Source: Donghicola tyrosinivorans (GTDB lineage: Bacteria; Pseudomonadota; Alphaproteobacteria; Rhodobacterales; Rhodobacteraceae). From it: a stretch of 64,000 nt of DNA. The notes under the pieces were generated by a model. It was given only the letters and a program-made list of their open reading frames with translations. It searched no databases and was not told the DNA's origin. The stretch covers positions 62,001-126,000 of the forward strand of contig NZ_PVTQ01000006.1 in assembly GCF_003003355.1 (NCBI RefSeq). Reading direction: 5' to 3'. Below, piece after piece: positions 33,558 to 42,280 of the stretch (its first letter is position 1; every line of letters starts with the position of its first letter). A program made the position numbers and the translations under genes.

Positions 33558-34981
33558 AGGGCAACCTCCGCTATGAGGGGCGCGCGACGGGGCCGCCAGT
33601 CTATCGCAGTTTCCAAGGCCTGAGCGGCCTGCAACAGCAGCGCGTCCTGACAGAAACCGGCGGCAAGCTGTATCGCCAAAGGCAGACCATCTGCGTCCAA
33701 GCCTGCGGGCACCGAGATCGCCGGATGGCCGGTCAAGGAAAACGGACTACCGGCCGAGCCGGTGGTGAAATCACGCACTGCCTCGGTGTCCTGCAGATGC
33801 GGCGCGGTGCGGTAGGTCATCGGCAAAAGCAGCACATCGACCTGCTCGAACAAAGCATCCACAGCGGCCACCAGCCGCCGCCGCTCACGCGCGGCTGATA
33901 GATAGTCGACAGCCCGCACATACATCCCCGCTTCCAGTTTCTCACGAAGGGCGCGGCCCATCAGGTGGCGGTGATGCTGGTAGTCGGCTTCGTGGATTGT
34001 AAAGCACTCGGACCAGTTCAGAATGCCCGCGATGGCACGGAATTCGGACGGGGCGACGGGCATTTCGACATCAACGATCTGGGCGCCTTGGGCCTGAAGT
34101 GCCGCCTCTGCCTCGTTTAGCGCTGCCAGAATGGCGCTGTCAGGTAGTCCGTTCGGTCCTGCTAGATTGCGGACCACGCCCACACGCCCCCCTTTTATCC
34201 CAGCGCCTAGGTTGGCTGAAGCATTAGGGGCTTTTGCGTCCAGCGATGACGGGTCGGCGGCGTCATATCCGGCGATGGCGTCATAGATCAGGGCGGCGTC
34301 TGCCACGGTGGCGCAGATGGGGCCGGGGGTGTCGAAGCTCCATGTGTTGGGCATGATCCCGTGGCGGCTGATGCGTCCGAACGTGGGTTTGAAGCCCACC
34401 ACACCGCAGCCCGCCGCAGGCAGTCTGACCGAGCCGCCCGAGTCCGTGCCGATGGCAAAGCTGGCCAGCCCCGCCGCTACTGCCGCAGCCGAGCCCGAGG
34501 ATGACCCGCCCGTATAATGCTGTGCCTTCCAAGGGTTCACAGCGGGCGGCATGGGCAGGTCAAAGCGGACATGGCCGGTGCCGGTGCCATATTCCCACGT
34601 GTTGCACTTGCCGATCAGGATCGCCCCTTGTGCCTCAAGCTTGGCGACCAGAGTGGCGTTCAGCGCAGGGTCGTGGGTTTGAGGGACTGCGGATGCAGCT
34701 GTCGTGGCAAAGCGGGCGGTGTAGATGTTGTCCTTCACGCCAAACGGCAGACCGTCGAGCGGCGAGAGGCGTTGACCTCTGCGGGCGCGGTCAGTGGCCT
34801 GTCGGGCCAGCGTTTCAGCGGCGCTTAAATCATAGCGCAGATAGGCGTGAATTGCTGGCTCAAAGGTTTCAATCCGTGCGCGCAGGGCGTCAAACAGGTC
34901 CAAAGGCGTTAGGCTGCCATAGTCAATTGCGGCGGTGGCCTCAGTCAAGGAAAGGTTCGTTAGATCGTCAGGAAGGGTCAT
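33554..34981 (-). CDS. Amidase (amidase-signature family)
   Basis: The 475-residue hydrolase has the Ser-cisSer-Lys triad: Lys83 in GVKDNIYT, the cis-Ser in GGSSSGSAAAV (about 158-168) and the nucleophile Ser184 in DSGGSVRLPA. The family covers amides, ureas and carbamates, so the substrate is open. It overlaps the MFS gene upstream by four bases. Its neighbours, two NodB-fold hydrolases of cyclic-amide type, suggest it cleaves a ring-opened amide. Confidence 0.85.
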   Translation of the reverse strand: MTLPDDLTNLSLTEATAAIDYGSLTPLDLFDALRARIETFEPAIHAYLRYDLSAAETLARQATDRARRGQRLSPLDGLPFGVKDNIYTARFATTAASAVPQTHDPALNATLVAKLEAQGAILIGKCNTWEYGTGTGHVRFDLPMPPAVNPWKAQHYTGGSSSGSAAAVAAGLASFAIGTDSGGSVRLPAAGCGVVGFKPTFGRISRHGIMPNTWSFDTPGPICATVADAALIYDAIAGYDAADPSSLDAKAPNASANLGAGIKGGRVGVVRNLAGPNGLPDSAILAALNEAEAALQAQGAQIVDVEMPVAPSEFRAIAGILNWSECFTIHEADYQHHRHLMGRALREKLEAGMYVRAVDYLSAARERRRLVAAVDALFEQVDVLLLPMTYRTAPHLQDTEAVRDFTTGSAGSPFSLTGHPAISVPAGLDADGLPLAIQLAAGFCQDALLLQAAQALETAIDWRPRRAPLIAEVAL

Positions 34982-36390
34982 GGGGTTCCTTTCGATGTTC
35001 TGCCCCGAGAGGCATCGCTGATGTTGCGGCCATCATCAGGAGAGAGGCAGCAGAGATAGCCCACGCCTCCGGCCACGGTCAGGGCCGCCATCACGAACAT
35101 CGCGATCGAGATCGCGGCGCTGGCCCCTGCCCCCGCCAGATGTTGGACCTGTGCCACCAGCGCGGCGGCAACGGAAATCCCCAACGCCATGGACAGTTGC
35201 TGCCCCACCCCAGCCAGCGCCGTCGAGGCGCTTTGGCGGTGTTTCGGTACATCGGCAAAAACGATGGTGTTGATCATGTTGAACTGCAGCGACCGAGCCA
35301 TGCCAAAGCCAAGGACCAGCCCAAGGATTGCCCAAGGCGGAGTATTGGCCGTGATGGAGCCTAAGGCTGCTGCAAATCCCGCGGCCACGAAGGCGTTCCA
35401 GCCAAGACCTGCGCGAAAGCCGCTGCGGGCTAGAATGCCGACCATAAAGGGCTTTAGCAGCACTGCACCGCCCGCAATGGCAAATACCACAACTCCCGCG
35501 CGGGCAGCGCTCCACCCGAAGCCAAGTTGCAATTGTAGCTGTAGCAGGAAGGGGATGGCGTTGATCCCCATGCGGGCAGGTACCCCCCAACCAAGCCCGT
35601 TCCGGAACAGGCGCAGCCGGAACAGTGACAGATCTAGCGCCGGACGGGATGTGCGGCGGATGTGGCGGGCATAGGCCCAAGCGGCCAGCGGCAGCGCGCC
35701 CCAGAGGGCCAGCATCCATGCGGCAGGCAACAGTGGATGGACAAAGTAATCGATGCCGATTTGCAGGACAGACAGGATCACAACGCAAAGGACAAAGCCC
35801 TTTAGATCGAAGGCTCCGGCGGGTTGCGGGGTGTCGGCGGGCAGAACGCGCCAGGCAAAGAACAAACCGATCAGACCCAGCGGGATGTTGACCAGAAAGA
35901 TCAGCGGCCATTGGGCGTAGGTCACGATCCAACCGCCCAACAGGGGGCCAAGCACCGGCCCGATCTGCACGGGAGTTGTCATCCAGATGATTGCTGTTGC
36001 CAGTTGCGCCTGCGGGGTGTGGCGGATCAACAGCAGACGCCCAACCGGCGTCATCATCGCCCCTGCCCCCGCCTGAAGGACACGCATGGTCACCAATTGG
36101 CCAAGGTTCTGGGACATCGCCGCCCCGACGGACGCCCCCATGAACAGCGCAATCGCTATGAGGAACAGCCGCTTGGCTCCGATCCTGTCGGCCATCCAGC
36201 TGCTGGCGGGGATCATCGCGGCAAGCGTCACGAGATAGATCGTGACCGCCAGATTGACCCTGAGCGGATCGATCCCGAAGTCCTGCGCGATGGTTGGCAG
36301 GGCGGCGATCAAGATGGTGCTGTCCAGTGTCTCAATCAGAAAGGCGACCGAGACCGTCAGTGCCAGCGGCAGAACGGTGCGATCAGTCAT
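34978..36390 (-). CDS. MFS transporter, DHA2-like (14-helix type)
   Basis: The 470-residue membrane protein has motif C-like and DHA2 patterns (LETLDSTILIAALPTIAQDFG, ASSWMADRIGAKRLFLIAIALF, GPVLGPLLGGWIVTYAQWPLIFLVNIPLGLIGL). ATG at 36390 is chosen because it gives the family N-terminus and overlaps the upstream stop by eight bases. DHA2 proteins are mostly exporters, so within this catabolic operon it may remove a toxic intermediate or move the substrate. Confidence 0.85.
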   Translation of the reverse strand: MTDRTVLPLALTVSVAFLIETLDSTILIAALPTIAQDFGIDPLRVNLAVTIYLVTLAAMIPASSWMADRIGAKRLFLIAIALFMGASVGAAMSQNLGQLVTMRVLQAGAGAMMTPVGRLLLIRHTPQAQLATAIIWMTTPVQIGPVLGPLLGGWIVTYAQWPLIFLVNIPLGLIGLFFAWRVLPADTPQPAGAFDLKGFVLCVVILSVLQIGIDYFVHPLLPAAWMLALWGALPLAAWAYARHIRRTSRPALDLSLFRLRLFRNGLGWGVPARMGINAIPFLLQLQLQLGFGWSAARAGVVVFAIAGGAVLLKPFMVGILARSGFRAGLGWNAFVAAGFAAALGSITANTPPWAILGLVLGFGMARSLQFNMINTIVFADVPKHRQSASTALAGVGQQLSMALGISVAAALVAQVQHLAGAGASAAISIAMFVMAALTVAGGVGYLCCLSPDDGRNISDASRGRTSKGTP

Positions 36391-37324
36391 TTGCCGCCTG
36401 CGATGCTGCGAGAATTTCAGCGACCTGAACCGTTTTGACGCCCTGAATGGCGGCAAAGGCATCAAGGATGCGCTCAAAGCCTGCGATGCGGAAGGGCTGG
36501 CCCATGATCCAGGGCGAGAGGTTGATTGTCAGCAGGCGGTGCTGGCCGGTCTCAGCGGCCTCGCGCGCGAGCCTTTGGGCAGCCACAATCATTGCGCTTT
36601 CAAAATCCGCCAGCGCGTTTTGCCGGTTGGCGATAATCTCGCGGTCACACAGCTCAAACGCTGCGGGGAGCGAGGTGATAGGACCAGAGGCGGTCATATG
36701 CTGGTAGGGAGCCTCGTCATTACCCCAATCGGCCATAGCTTTTACGCCAGCATCGACCAAGAGCGCAGGCGTGCGCGGGGACTGCGACCAACTGGGCGAG
36801 TGCCACGCGACCGGTGGCATCCCCTGTGCGTGCAGCAAGGCCAGCGCCTCGGCGATCATGGCTTGTTCGGTGTTTTCATCTAGGCCGTCGTGATGGATCG
36901 CGCCGGCATCAAGACCGGCGGCGACCACATCCCAGCCCTCTTTTGCAATCTCGCGGGCCAAAGCCGGATACCGCGCCGCCACCCGTGCGTTCAGAAAAGT
37001 CGAGGCAGTCATGCCCCGTGCCGAAAGCGCGTCCATCATCCGGAAAATGCCGACGCGGTTGCCGTAGTCGCGCTGGGTATAGGTCTCGGAATCCGGCCAA
37101 GGGCGGTTCGGCGCACCGATGGGCAGGAAGGGTGTGCCGGTGATATTCAGGGGGAACCATTCAACAGCAACCTGAATCCAGATGCCCAACGTGGTGTCAC
37201 CATCCCAGCACAAACGGTTGTCGGCCCATGTATCGCGCCAAGGGAAAAAGTCGTGATCAGGCCCTTCGCGGCGCAGTGGCGTTTCCAGATAGTCGGGGCC
37301 GGTGGGCAGGATTTGTTTGCTCAT
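36383..37324 (-). CDS. NodB-fold hydrolase, PuuE-like (second copy)
   Basis: The 313-residue polysaccharide-deacetylase-family protein carries QRDYGNRVGIFRMMDAL, the sequence pattern of the PuuE allantoinase and cyclic-imide-hydrolase branch. Compared with its neighbour some metal-site residues look changed, for example VVAAGLDAGAI where the neighbour has LFSHGLYNTRY. It may therefore be a divergent or regulatory partner. It overlaps the neighbour by four bases. Confidence 0.72.
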   Translation of the reverse strand: MSKQILPTGPDYLETPLRREGPDHDFFPWRDTWADNRLCWDGDTTLGIWIQVAVEWFPLNITGTPFLPIGAPNRPWPDSETYTQRDYGNRVGIFRMMDALSARGMTASTFLNARVAARYPALAREIAKEGWDVVAAGLDAGAIHHDGLDENTEQAMIAEALALLHAQGMPPVAWHSPSWSQSPRTPALLVDAGVKAMADWGNDEAPYQHMTASGPITSLPAAFELCDREIIANRQNALADFESAMIVAAQRLAREAAETGQHRLLTINLSPWIMGQPFRIAGFERILDAFAAIQGVKTVQVAEILAASQAAND

Positions 37325-38295
37325 GCTGCGCCCTCCTGCTGAGCGGCCAGCCATTGGGTCATGCGGTCGTAATGGGTGGCATCATAATGTGCCGCGATTT
37401 CGCGGGCGGTCGGATACCAGACCTCTGGATGGGATTTTACGTGGTCGAGGAACTCTGCGAACGCATCGATCCGATGGGGCTGCCCCAACACGAAGGGGTG
37501 GATCGCAAAGCACATGACTTTCCCGTTCTCGGCGCCTTCCGCATAGAGGCGGTCGAACTGCGCCTTCAGCGATTTCAGCATCTGGTCAACGGACATGTTG
37601 TTCCAGTGCAAAAGCGGGATGTCGTTCATCTCAATCGAATAAGGCACGGTCATGAAACGGTATTCGCCGCCCACATCCAGAGGCATGGGCTGTTCGTCGT
37701 GGAAATAATCCAGCGTGTAGCGCAGCCCTTCTTCGGCCAATAGGCGCTGGGTTTCTAGCGAAGGCGTGATCGCTGGCGTCAGCCAGCCGTCCAGCCGCTG
37801 GCCGAAGCGCGCGATGGTTTCTTTGCTGTTGCGGATCACGGCTCGTTGGTCCTCTAGGGGCATCCCGTAGAAGTAGCGCGTGTTGTAAAGGCCGTGGCTG
37901 AACAGCTCCCACCCCATATCTGTCATCTGGCGGGCAATCTGGGGAAAGTGATCGCAGACCGTGACGGACAATGAGACCGAGCCGCGTATGCCGCGCTTGT
38001 CCATTTCCTGCGCAATGCGGCGGAACCCGACGCGGTTGCCGTAATCGCGCCAGCTGTAGTTCATCACATCAGGACAGATGCGCGGATAGGGATTGCGGTT
38101 CGGGTTGATCGGCGGGCGCCATTCATAGTGTTCGATGTTCGGAGCGATCCAGAAAGCCACACGGGCATTGTTGGGCCACGTCAGCTTTGGCCGCCCCCGC
38201 ATCGGAGCGTAAGGGTAATCACCCGTGTCCGCAGGTCGCGCCTCTGGCGCGAGGTAAGAGCTTTCCCGTGCCTGTGTGTCTGTAAGCTGAACCAT
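37321..38295 (-). CDS. NodB-fold hydrolase, PuuE-like (first copy)
   Basis: The 324-residue protein has WRDYGNRVGFRRIAQEMDKRGIRGSVSLSVTVCDHFPQIA and WELFSHGLYNTRYFYGM, followed by DGWLTPAITPSLETQRLLAEEGLRY and CFAIHPFVLGQPHRIDAF. This is the layout of PuuE-type allantoinases and related cyclic amide hydrolases rather than of peptidoglycan deacetylases; there is no signal peptide. It starts the minus-strand operon and faces the TetR gene across a 102-bp promoter. Confidence 0.75.
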   Translation of the reverse strand: MVQLTDTQARESSYLAPEARPADTGDYPYAPMRGRPKLTWPNNARVAFWIAPNIEHYEWRPPINPNRNPYPRICPDVMNYSWRDYGNRVGFRRIAQEMDKRGIRGSVSLSVTVCDHFPQIARQMTDMGWELFSHGLYNTRYFYGMPLEDQRAVIRNSKETIARFGQRLDGWLTPAITPSLETQRLLAEEGLRYTLDYFHDEQPMPLDVGGEYRFMTVPYSIEMNDIPLLHWNNMSVDQMLKSLKAQFDRLYAEGAENGKVMCFAIHPFVLGQPHRIDAFAEFLDHVKSHPEVWYPTAREIAAHYDATHYDRMTQWLAAQQEGAA

Positions 38296-38320
38296 AGCTG
38301 CGACTCTCAGATATTAAATT

Positions 38321-38332
38321 AAACGTTTGTTT
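38321..38332. promoter_or_regulatory. AAAC-N4-GTTT dyad, candidate TetR operator (site 1)
   Basis: AAACGTTTGTTT lies in the divergent promoter between the PuuE-like operon and the TetR gene and is followed by TATT. It matches the sites at 40230 and 40320 in the pattern AAWCGWTTGTTT. Confidence 0.55.
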
Positions 38333-38397
38333 TATTTTGGTAGCCGGTGCTAAAGTGATCCTCAAGAGAAACATGAACGAAGGGGAGCGTTCGGGCC

Positions 38398-39087
38398 ATG
38401 TCGGGCAAAGAACAGGGCAAGCCGCCTAAGAAAGAGGCAAAGCCCACCAAGGGGGCTTTGGCGCGGGCGGGAATTTTAGAGGCCACGAAAGAGCTTGTGG
38501 CATTGAAAGGCCCCCATGCGACCACTGTGCGGGACGTGACCGAGGCGACAGGCGCCAATGTGGCATCTGTCCGGTATTACTTTGGCTCGAAAGAGGATCT
38601 GATCCGCGCTGCCGCTGAAGAGATCACCGGCGCAGTCAATGATGCGCGACTTGATCAGTTGCGGGCCGCCGAGACTGCCGCCGCAGGGCGCGCCATCCCT
38701 GCTGAAGCGATTTTGCGGGCGCTGATCGAGCCGATCAAGGCGGTCAGCCGCGCCAATGACGGGGGCAGTCTTTATTTGCGGATGATCTACCAAATGCGCA
38801 TCACGCCGCAGGACCCACTGGCCATGTCGAATTTTCACAAACACGACCATGTGGCGCAGGCATTCTTGCGGGCGATGGCCACAACCTTTCCCGCATTGGA
38901 CCGCGAGCAGTTGATTTGGCGCTATGAGTTCGCGCGTGGTGCAGCGATCCATCTGCTGTCGGATGTCGATCCAAAGGTGCAGCGAATTCAGCTGCTTGCG
39001 GGTGATACGGCCGTTCAGACCACTTTGAGTGATCAGGTGATCGACACGGTGATCGGTTTGATCATGGGCGGTTTTACCCGCCCTTGA
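38398..39087 (+). CDS. TetR-family regulator
   Basis: The 229-residue protein has a Lys-rich N-terminal tail (1-18) and then the TetR helix-turn-helix (about 25-75, ATTVRDVTEATGANVASVRYYFGSKEDLIRAAAEEI). The C-terminal ligand domain is of a generic type. It is divergent from the PuuE-like operon and convergent with the FAH-family gene, and a repeated AAAC-N4-GTTT element in nearby promoters is the likely target. Confidence 0.85.
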   Translation: MSGKEQGKPPKKEAKPTKGALARAGILEATKELVALKGPHATTVRDVTEATGANVASVRYYFGSKEDLIRAAAEEITGAVNDARLDQLRAAETAAAGRAIPAEAILRALIEPIKAVSRANDGGSLYLRMIYQMRITPQDPLAMSNFHKHDHVAQAFLRAMATTFPALDREQLIWRYEFARGAAIHLLSDVDPKVQRIQLLAGDTAVQTTLSDQVIDTVIGLIMGGFTRP

Positions 39088-39096
39088 TCGGTAGGG

Positions 39097-39786
39097 TTAG
39101 ACAATCGGAGTCTCGATCCGGCCGAGGCCCGCAATCTCGACCGCGACCACATCGCCACGGTTCAGCGCTCCCACGCCTGCGGGGGTGCCGGTCATAATCA
39201 GATCGCCCGGCGCAAGTGTGATGGTTTGCGACAGGGCCACGATGACTTCGGTCACGGACCAAATCATTTGGGCCAGATCGCCGTCTTGACGCAACTCATC
39301 CCCAACATGGCTTGTGATCCGCCCCTTGGTCAAAGCGCCGGTCTTGGAGAACGGGTGGATTGGTCCAATCACGGCCGAGCCATCAAACCCTTTGGACAGC
39401 GCCCAAGGGCGGCGCAGGCTTTTTGCTTCGGCCTGCATGTCGCGGCGGGTCAGGTCGTTGCCCACTGCGTAGCCGTAAATCGCAGCCTCCGCGGCTTCGG
39501 GCGTCAGGTTCTGGCCCCCCGCCCCCAATGCGACAACCAATTCACCTTCATAGTGCAAGTCTTCGCACTGGGGTGGATAGGTCACAGGCTCGCCCGCCTG
39601 CGCGATGGTGCTGGCCGGTTTCATGAAGAAGAAGGGTGGTTCGCGATCCGGATCGTGGCCCATTTCGCGGGCGTGATCGGCGTAGTTCCGGCCCACGCAA
39701 TAGATACGACGCACGGGATAGCGGGCTTCATGTCCCACAACGGGCAATGAGGGCTGCGGCGCGGGGGAGAAGACATAGTCGGTCAT
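39097..39786 (-). CDS. Fumarylacetoacetate-hydrolase-family enzyme
   Basis: The 229-residue protein matches the short FAH family. It has IYCVGRNYADHAREMG, PPFFFMKPASTIAQAG, DLHYEGELVVALGAGG (metal-binding His and Glu), YAVGNDLTRRDMQAEAK and LITMTGTPAGVG-like PGDLIMTGTPAGVGALNRGD. Fumarylpyruvate and acylpyruvate hydrolases belong here, so cleavage or decarboxylation of a keto acid is expected. It follows the VOC gene after 15 bp. Confidence 0.85.
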   Translation of the reverse strand: MTDYVFSPAPQPSLPVVGHEARYPVRRIYCVGRNYADHAREMGHDPDREPPFFFMKPASTIAQAGEPVTYPPQCEDLHYEGELVVALGAGGQNLTPEAAEAAIYGYAVGNDLTRRDMQAEAKSLRRPWALSKGFDGSAVIGPIHPFSKTGALTKGRITSHVGDELRQDGDLAQMIWSVTEVIVALSQTITLAPGDLIMTGTPAGVGALNRGDVVAVEIAGLGRIETPIV

Positions 39787-39801
39787 GGCAAGAGCCTTTG
39801 T

Positions 39802-40215
39802 TTATTTGGCGAAGAGACCATCGAAATCGGCAAAGCCCTTGATCTCGATCGGGTTTCCCGACGGATCAAAGAAGAACATGGTGCGCTGCTCGCCGGGCTC
39901 GCCCTCAAAGCGGATGACGGGCGGGATATCGAATGTGATGCCTGCATCTTCCAGTCTTGCAGCCAATGCTTTCCAGTCATCCAGACGCAGCACCGCGCCC
40001 ATGTGGGGCATCATGACCATATGATCACCGACTTTGCCAGTGCGTGTGGTCGGGAAGGGCGTGCCTAGGTGCAAAGACAACTGATGGCCGAAAAAGTCGA
40101 AATCGACCCATGTATCGGTCGACCGGCCTTCTTCGCAGCCAAGGACGCCACCGTAGAAACGGCGGGCCTCGTCTAGATTCGTGACGTGGATGGCAAGGTG
40201 GAAAAGCGACTGCAT
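39802..40215 (-). CDS. VOC (glyoxalase/dioxygenase) family protein
   Basis: The 137-residue protein is a single vicinal-oxygen-chelate unit with LFHLAIHVTNLDEARRFYGGVLGCEEGRS at the start and FFFDPSGNPIEIKGF at the end, giving His and Glu metal ligands. Its reaction cannot be read; lyase, isomerase or dioxygenase are all possible. It is the first gene of a two-gene operon with the FAH-family enzyme. Confidence 0.8.
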   Translation of the reverse strand: MQSLFHLAIHVTNLDEARRFYGGVLGCEEGRSTDTWVDFDFFGHQLSLHLGTPFPTTRTGKVGDHMVMMPHMGAVLRLDDWKALAARLEDAGITFDIPPVIRFEGEPGEQRTMFFFDPSGNPIEIKGFADFDGLFAK

Positions 40216-40229
40216 CGGGGTCTCCTGTC

Positions 40230-40241
40230 AAACAATCGTTT
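40230..40241. promoter_or_regulatory. AAAC-N4-GTTT dyad, candidate TetR operator (site 2)
   Basis: AAACAATCGTTT lies 15 bp before the VOC start codon; on the minus strand it reads AAACGATTGTTT. A repressor bound here would block the VOC-FAH operon. Confidence 0.5.
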
Positions 40242-40318
40242 AAAAAGTGCCTTCAAGTTGCGCAGGCGTGCCTAAAGGTAAAGACTAAGTTTTAGGCATT
40301 ACGAAAAGCAAAATTTTT

Positions 40319-40335
40319 CAATCGATTGTTTTATT
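40319..40335. promoter_or_regulatory. CAATCGATTGTTTTATT element, candidate TetR operator (site 3)
   Basis: The element shares CGWTTGTTTTATT with site 1 and the ATCGATTGTTT core with site 2, and contains a perfect CAATCGATTG palindrome. It lies in the AT-rich centre of the divergent promoter of the VOC and ABC operons. Confidence 0.5.
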
Positions 40336-40553
40336 TTTTCGATCATCTTGTCTTCGTGTCTTAAAAATAAAGGAAAATTGCTGCTACGCGGCGCTATTTT
40401 CCGACGATTTTCTCAACTGATCTATAAGTTCATGTTATTATATTAGAAATATTCAAATGACTGTTTATATTGCGGTGCAGCATGAACTGGGTCTTGGATC
40501 AAGGAAGAGGGCAACAAGCCCCGACCCCTTCCTTTTGCCAACACGGAGTTCCC

Positions 40554-41414
40554 ATGACCATGTTTACCCGCCTCGGATATGCCGCCGCCCTGTCGCTACT
40601 GGCAAGCACAGCTTTCGCGTCGGACATCGCGCCGATCAAAGCTGACGGCTACAAAGTCGCGCTGGACGGCACCTTTGCCCCCCATGCTATGCCCAAATTG
40701 GACGGGGGGATTGAAGGCTTTAACGTCGATCTTGCTGCGGCAATCGCTGACAAACTGGGCGTGCCGGTGGATGTGACCGCTGCGCAGTTCTCGGGTCTAT
40801 TGCCGGCGCTACAGGCGGGCACCTATGACTTTATCGCGGCCCCGACCACTGTGACCGCCGAACGCGCGGGCAACCTTCTGTTCACCGAAGGCTTCATGGA
40901 CACCAACTTTGCCTTTGTAGTGCCCGCCGGTTCGGACCCGGTGACCTCGCTCGAAGGGTTCAAGGGCAAGACCATCGCAGCCAACAAGGGCTCGGTCTAT
41001 GAAAGCTGGCTGACCGAAAAGGCCGGTGAATACGGTTGGGAAATCGTGACCTTCGGCACTCAGACCGATGCGGTGGAGGCTGTGGCGACGGGCCGTGCCG
41101 ATGCCAACCTTGCGGGCGCGACGGGCGCGGCGTGGGCAGCGGTCAAGAACCCCAAAGTCGATCTGTCCTACGAGGTGGACACCGGTCTGGTCTGGGCCCT
41201 GCCCTTCCGCAAGGACGACGAAGCTACGCGCAACCTGATCGACAGTGTGATCGAGTGTCTGAAAACCGATGGCACCCTTGCCGGTCTGTCGGAGAAATGG
41301 TTCGGCGTCACCCCTGCCGAGGGCCGCACCATCGTAACCCCCACCCCCGGTTACGGCACCCCCGGCTTTGAAGGCTATGACGAGACCGCGCATGAGGTCT
41401 CTTGCACCTTCTGA
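40554..41414 (+). CDS. ABC transporter substrate-binding protein, polar amino acid type
   Basis: The 286-residue protein has a signal peptide (about 1-21, cleavage near AFASD) and the solute-binding family 3 fold. Typical blocks are GGIEGFNVDLAAAIADKLGV, YDFIAAPTTVTAERAGNLLFTEGFMDTNFAFVV and GFKGKTIAANKGSVYESWL. ATG at 40554 has GGAG five bases upstream. It starts an operon with hydantoin-degrading enzymes, so a hydantoin or N-carbamoyl amino acid is the likely ligand. Confidence 0.85.
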   Translation: MTMFTRLGYAAALSLLASTAFASDIAPIKADGYKVALDGTFAPHAMPKLDGGIEGFNVDLAAAIADKLGVPVDVTAAQFSGLLPALQAGTYDFIAAPTTVTAERAGNLLFTEGFMDTNFAFVVPAGSDPVTSLEGFKGKTIAANKGSVYESWLTEKAGEYGWEIVTFGTQTDAVEAVATGRADANLAGATGAAWAAVKNPKVDLSYEVDTGLVWALPFRKDDEATRNLIDSVIECLKTDGTLAGLSEKWFGVTPAEGRTIVTPTPGYGTPGFEGYDETAHEVSCTF

Positions 41415-41422
41415 TCTGTTCT

Positions 41423-41458
41423 GGCGGCCTGCTTTCCCCTTCCCTCGTGTAGGCCGCC
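41423..41458 (+). repeat. Hairpin between the binding protein and the other transporter genes
   Basis: GGCGGCCT at 41423-41430 pairs with AGGCCGCC at 41451-41458 across a 20-nt loop, with no T-run. Hairpins at this place usually protect the binding-protein message and lower expression of the downstream genes. Confidence 0.5.
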
Positions 41459-41524
41459 GCTTCGATCTGTCGGGCGTTCCGCGTCCGGCAGGTCCTTCCC
41501 TCTGAATACCTGAAAGTGCCTAAT

Positions 41525-42280
41525 ATGAATGCGCGGCGTTATATGCTTGAGGTCCGTGGCCTCGGGAAAACCTTCGGCGAGACCGAGGTTCTGAAAGCCA
41601 TCGACCTGAATGTCTCCGAAGGCGAGTTGGTGTTTATCATCGGCCCCTCAGGGTCTGGGAAATCCACCATGTTGCGGTGCTGCAACCGGCTGGAAGAGCC
41701 CACTTCTGGCGCGATCTTGATCGACAACGCCCGCATCACCGACATTCCCCGCCGCGATCTGGACCGGATGCGATTGAACGTCGGCATGGTGTTCCAGGGC
41801 TTTCACCTCTACCCCCATATGAGCGTCATCAAGAATGTGATTCTGGCGCAGATCAAGGCGCTGAAACGTCCCGCAGATGAGGCCCGTCAGCGCGGGATGG
41901 AACTGCTGGATCAGGTGGGGCTGGGACATAAAGCCGATGCGATGCCGTCCGAGCTGTCCGGCGGCCAGCAGCAGCGTGTCGCCATTGCCCGCGCTTTGGC
42001 ACTGGACCCCAAAGTCATGCTGTTTGACGAGCCGACCTCGGCGCTTGATCCCGAACTGGTAGGCTCGGTCCTGAAGGTCATGAAAGACCTGCGCGACAAG
42101 GGTATGACCATGCTGGTGGTCAGCCATGAGATGGCCTTTGCCCGCGAGGCTGCCGACCGTGTGGTCTTTATGGACGGCGGTTATGTGGTCGAGGCAGGAA
42201 CCCCCGACGAGATATTCGGAAACCCCAAATCCGACCGCCTGAAATCCTTCCTCTCCCGCGTATCGGGAGGCGCGCACTGA
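41525..42280 (+). CDS. ABC transporter ATPase, polar amino acid type (GlnQ-like)
   Basis: The 251-residue ATPase has Walker [10 protein letters not shown], the Q-loop in [16 protein letters not shown], the signature [16 protein letters not shown], Walker [15 protein letters not shown] and the switch His in [16 protein letters not shown]. These fit the GlnQ/HisP group. Its stop overlaps the next permease start by one base. Confidence 0.9.
   Translation: MNARRYMLEVRGLGKTFGETEVLKAIDLNVSEGELVFIIGPSGSGKSTMLRCCNRLEEPTSGAILIDNARITDIPRRDLDRMRLNVGMVFQGFHLYPHMSVIKNVILAQIKALKRPADEARQRGMELLDQVGLGHKADAMPSELSGGQQQRVAIARALALDPKVMLFDEPTSALDPELVGSVLKVMKDLRDKGMTMLVVSHEMAFAREAADRVVFMDGGYVVEAGTPDEIFGNPKSDRLKSFLSRVSGGAH

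Larger units (their letters stand above)
40216..40553. other. AT-rich divergent promoter region between the VOC gene and the ABC transporter
   Basis: This 338-bp stretch has no convincing gene. It is strongly AT-rich from about 40290 to 40460 against a GC-rich background, and holds two AAWCGWTTGTTT elements (40230-40241 and 40320-40331). It probably carries both divergent promoters. Confidence 0.6.
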
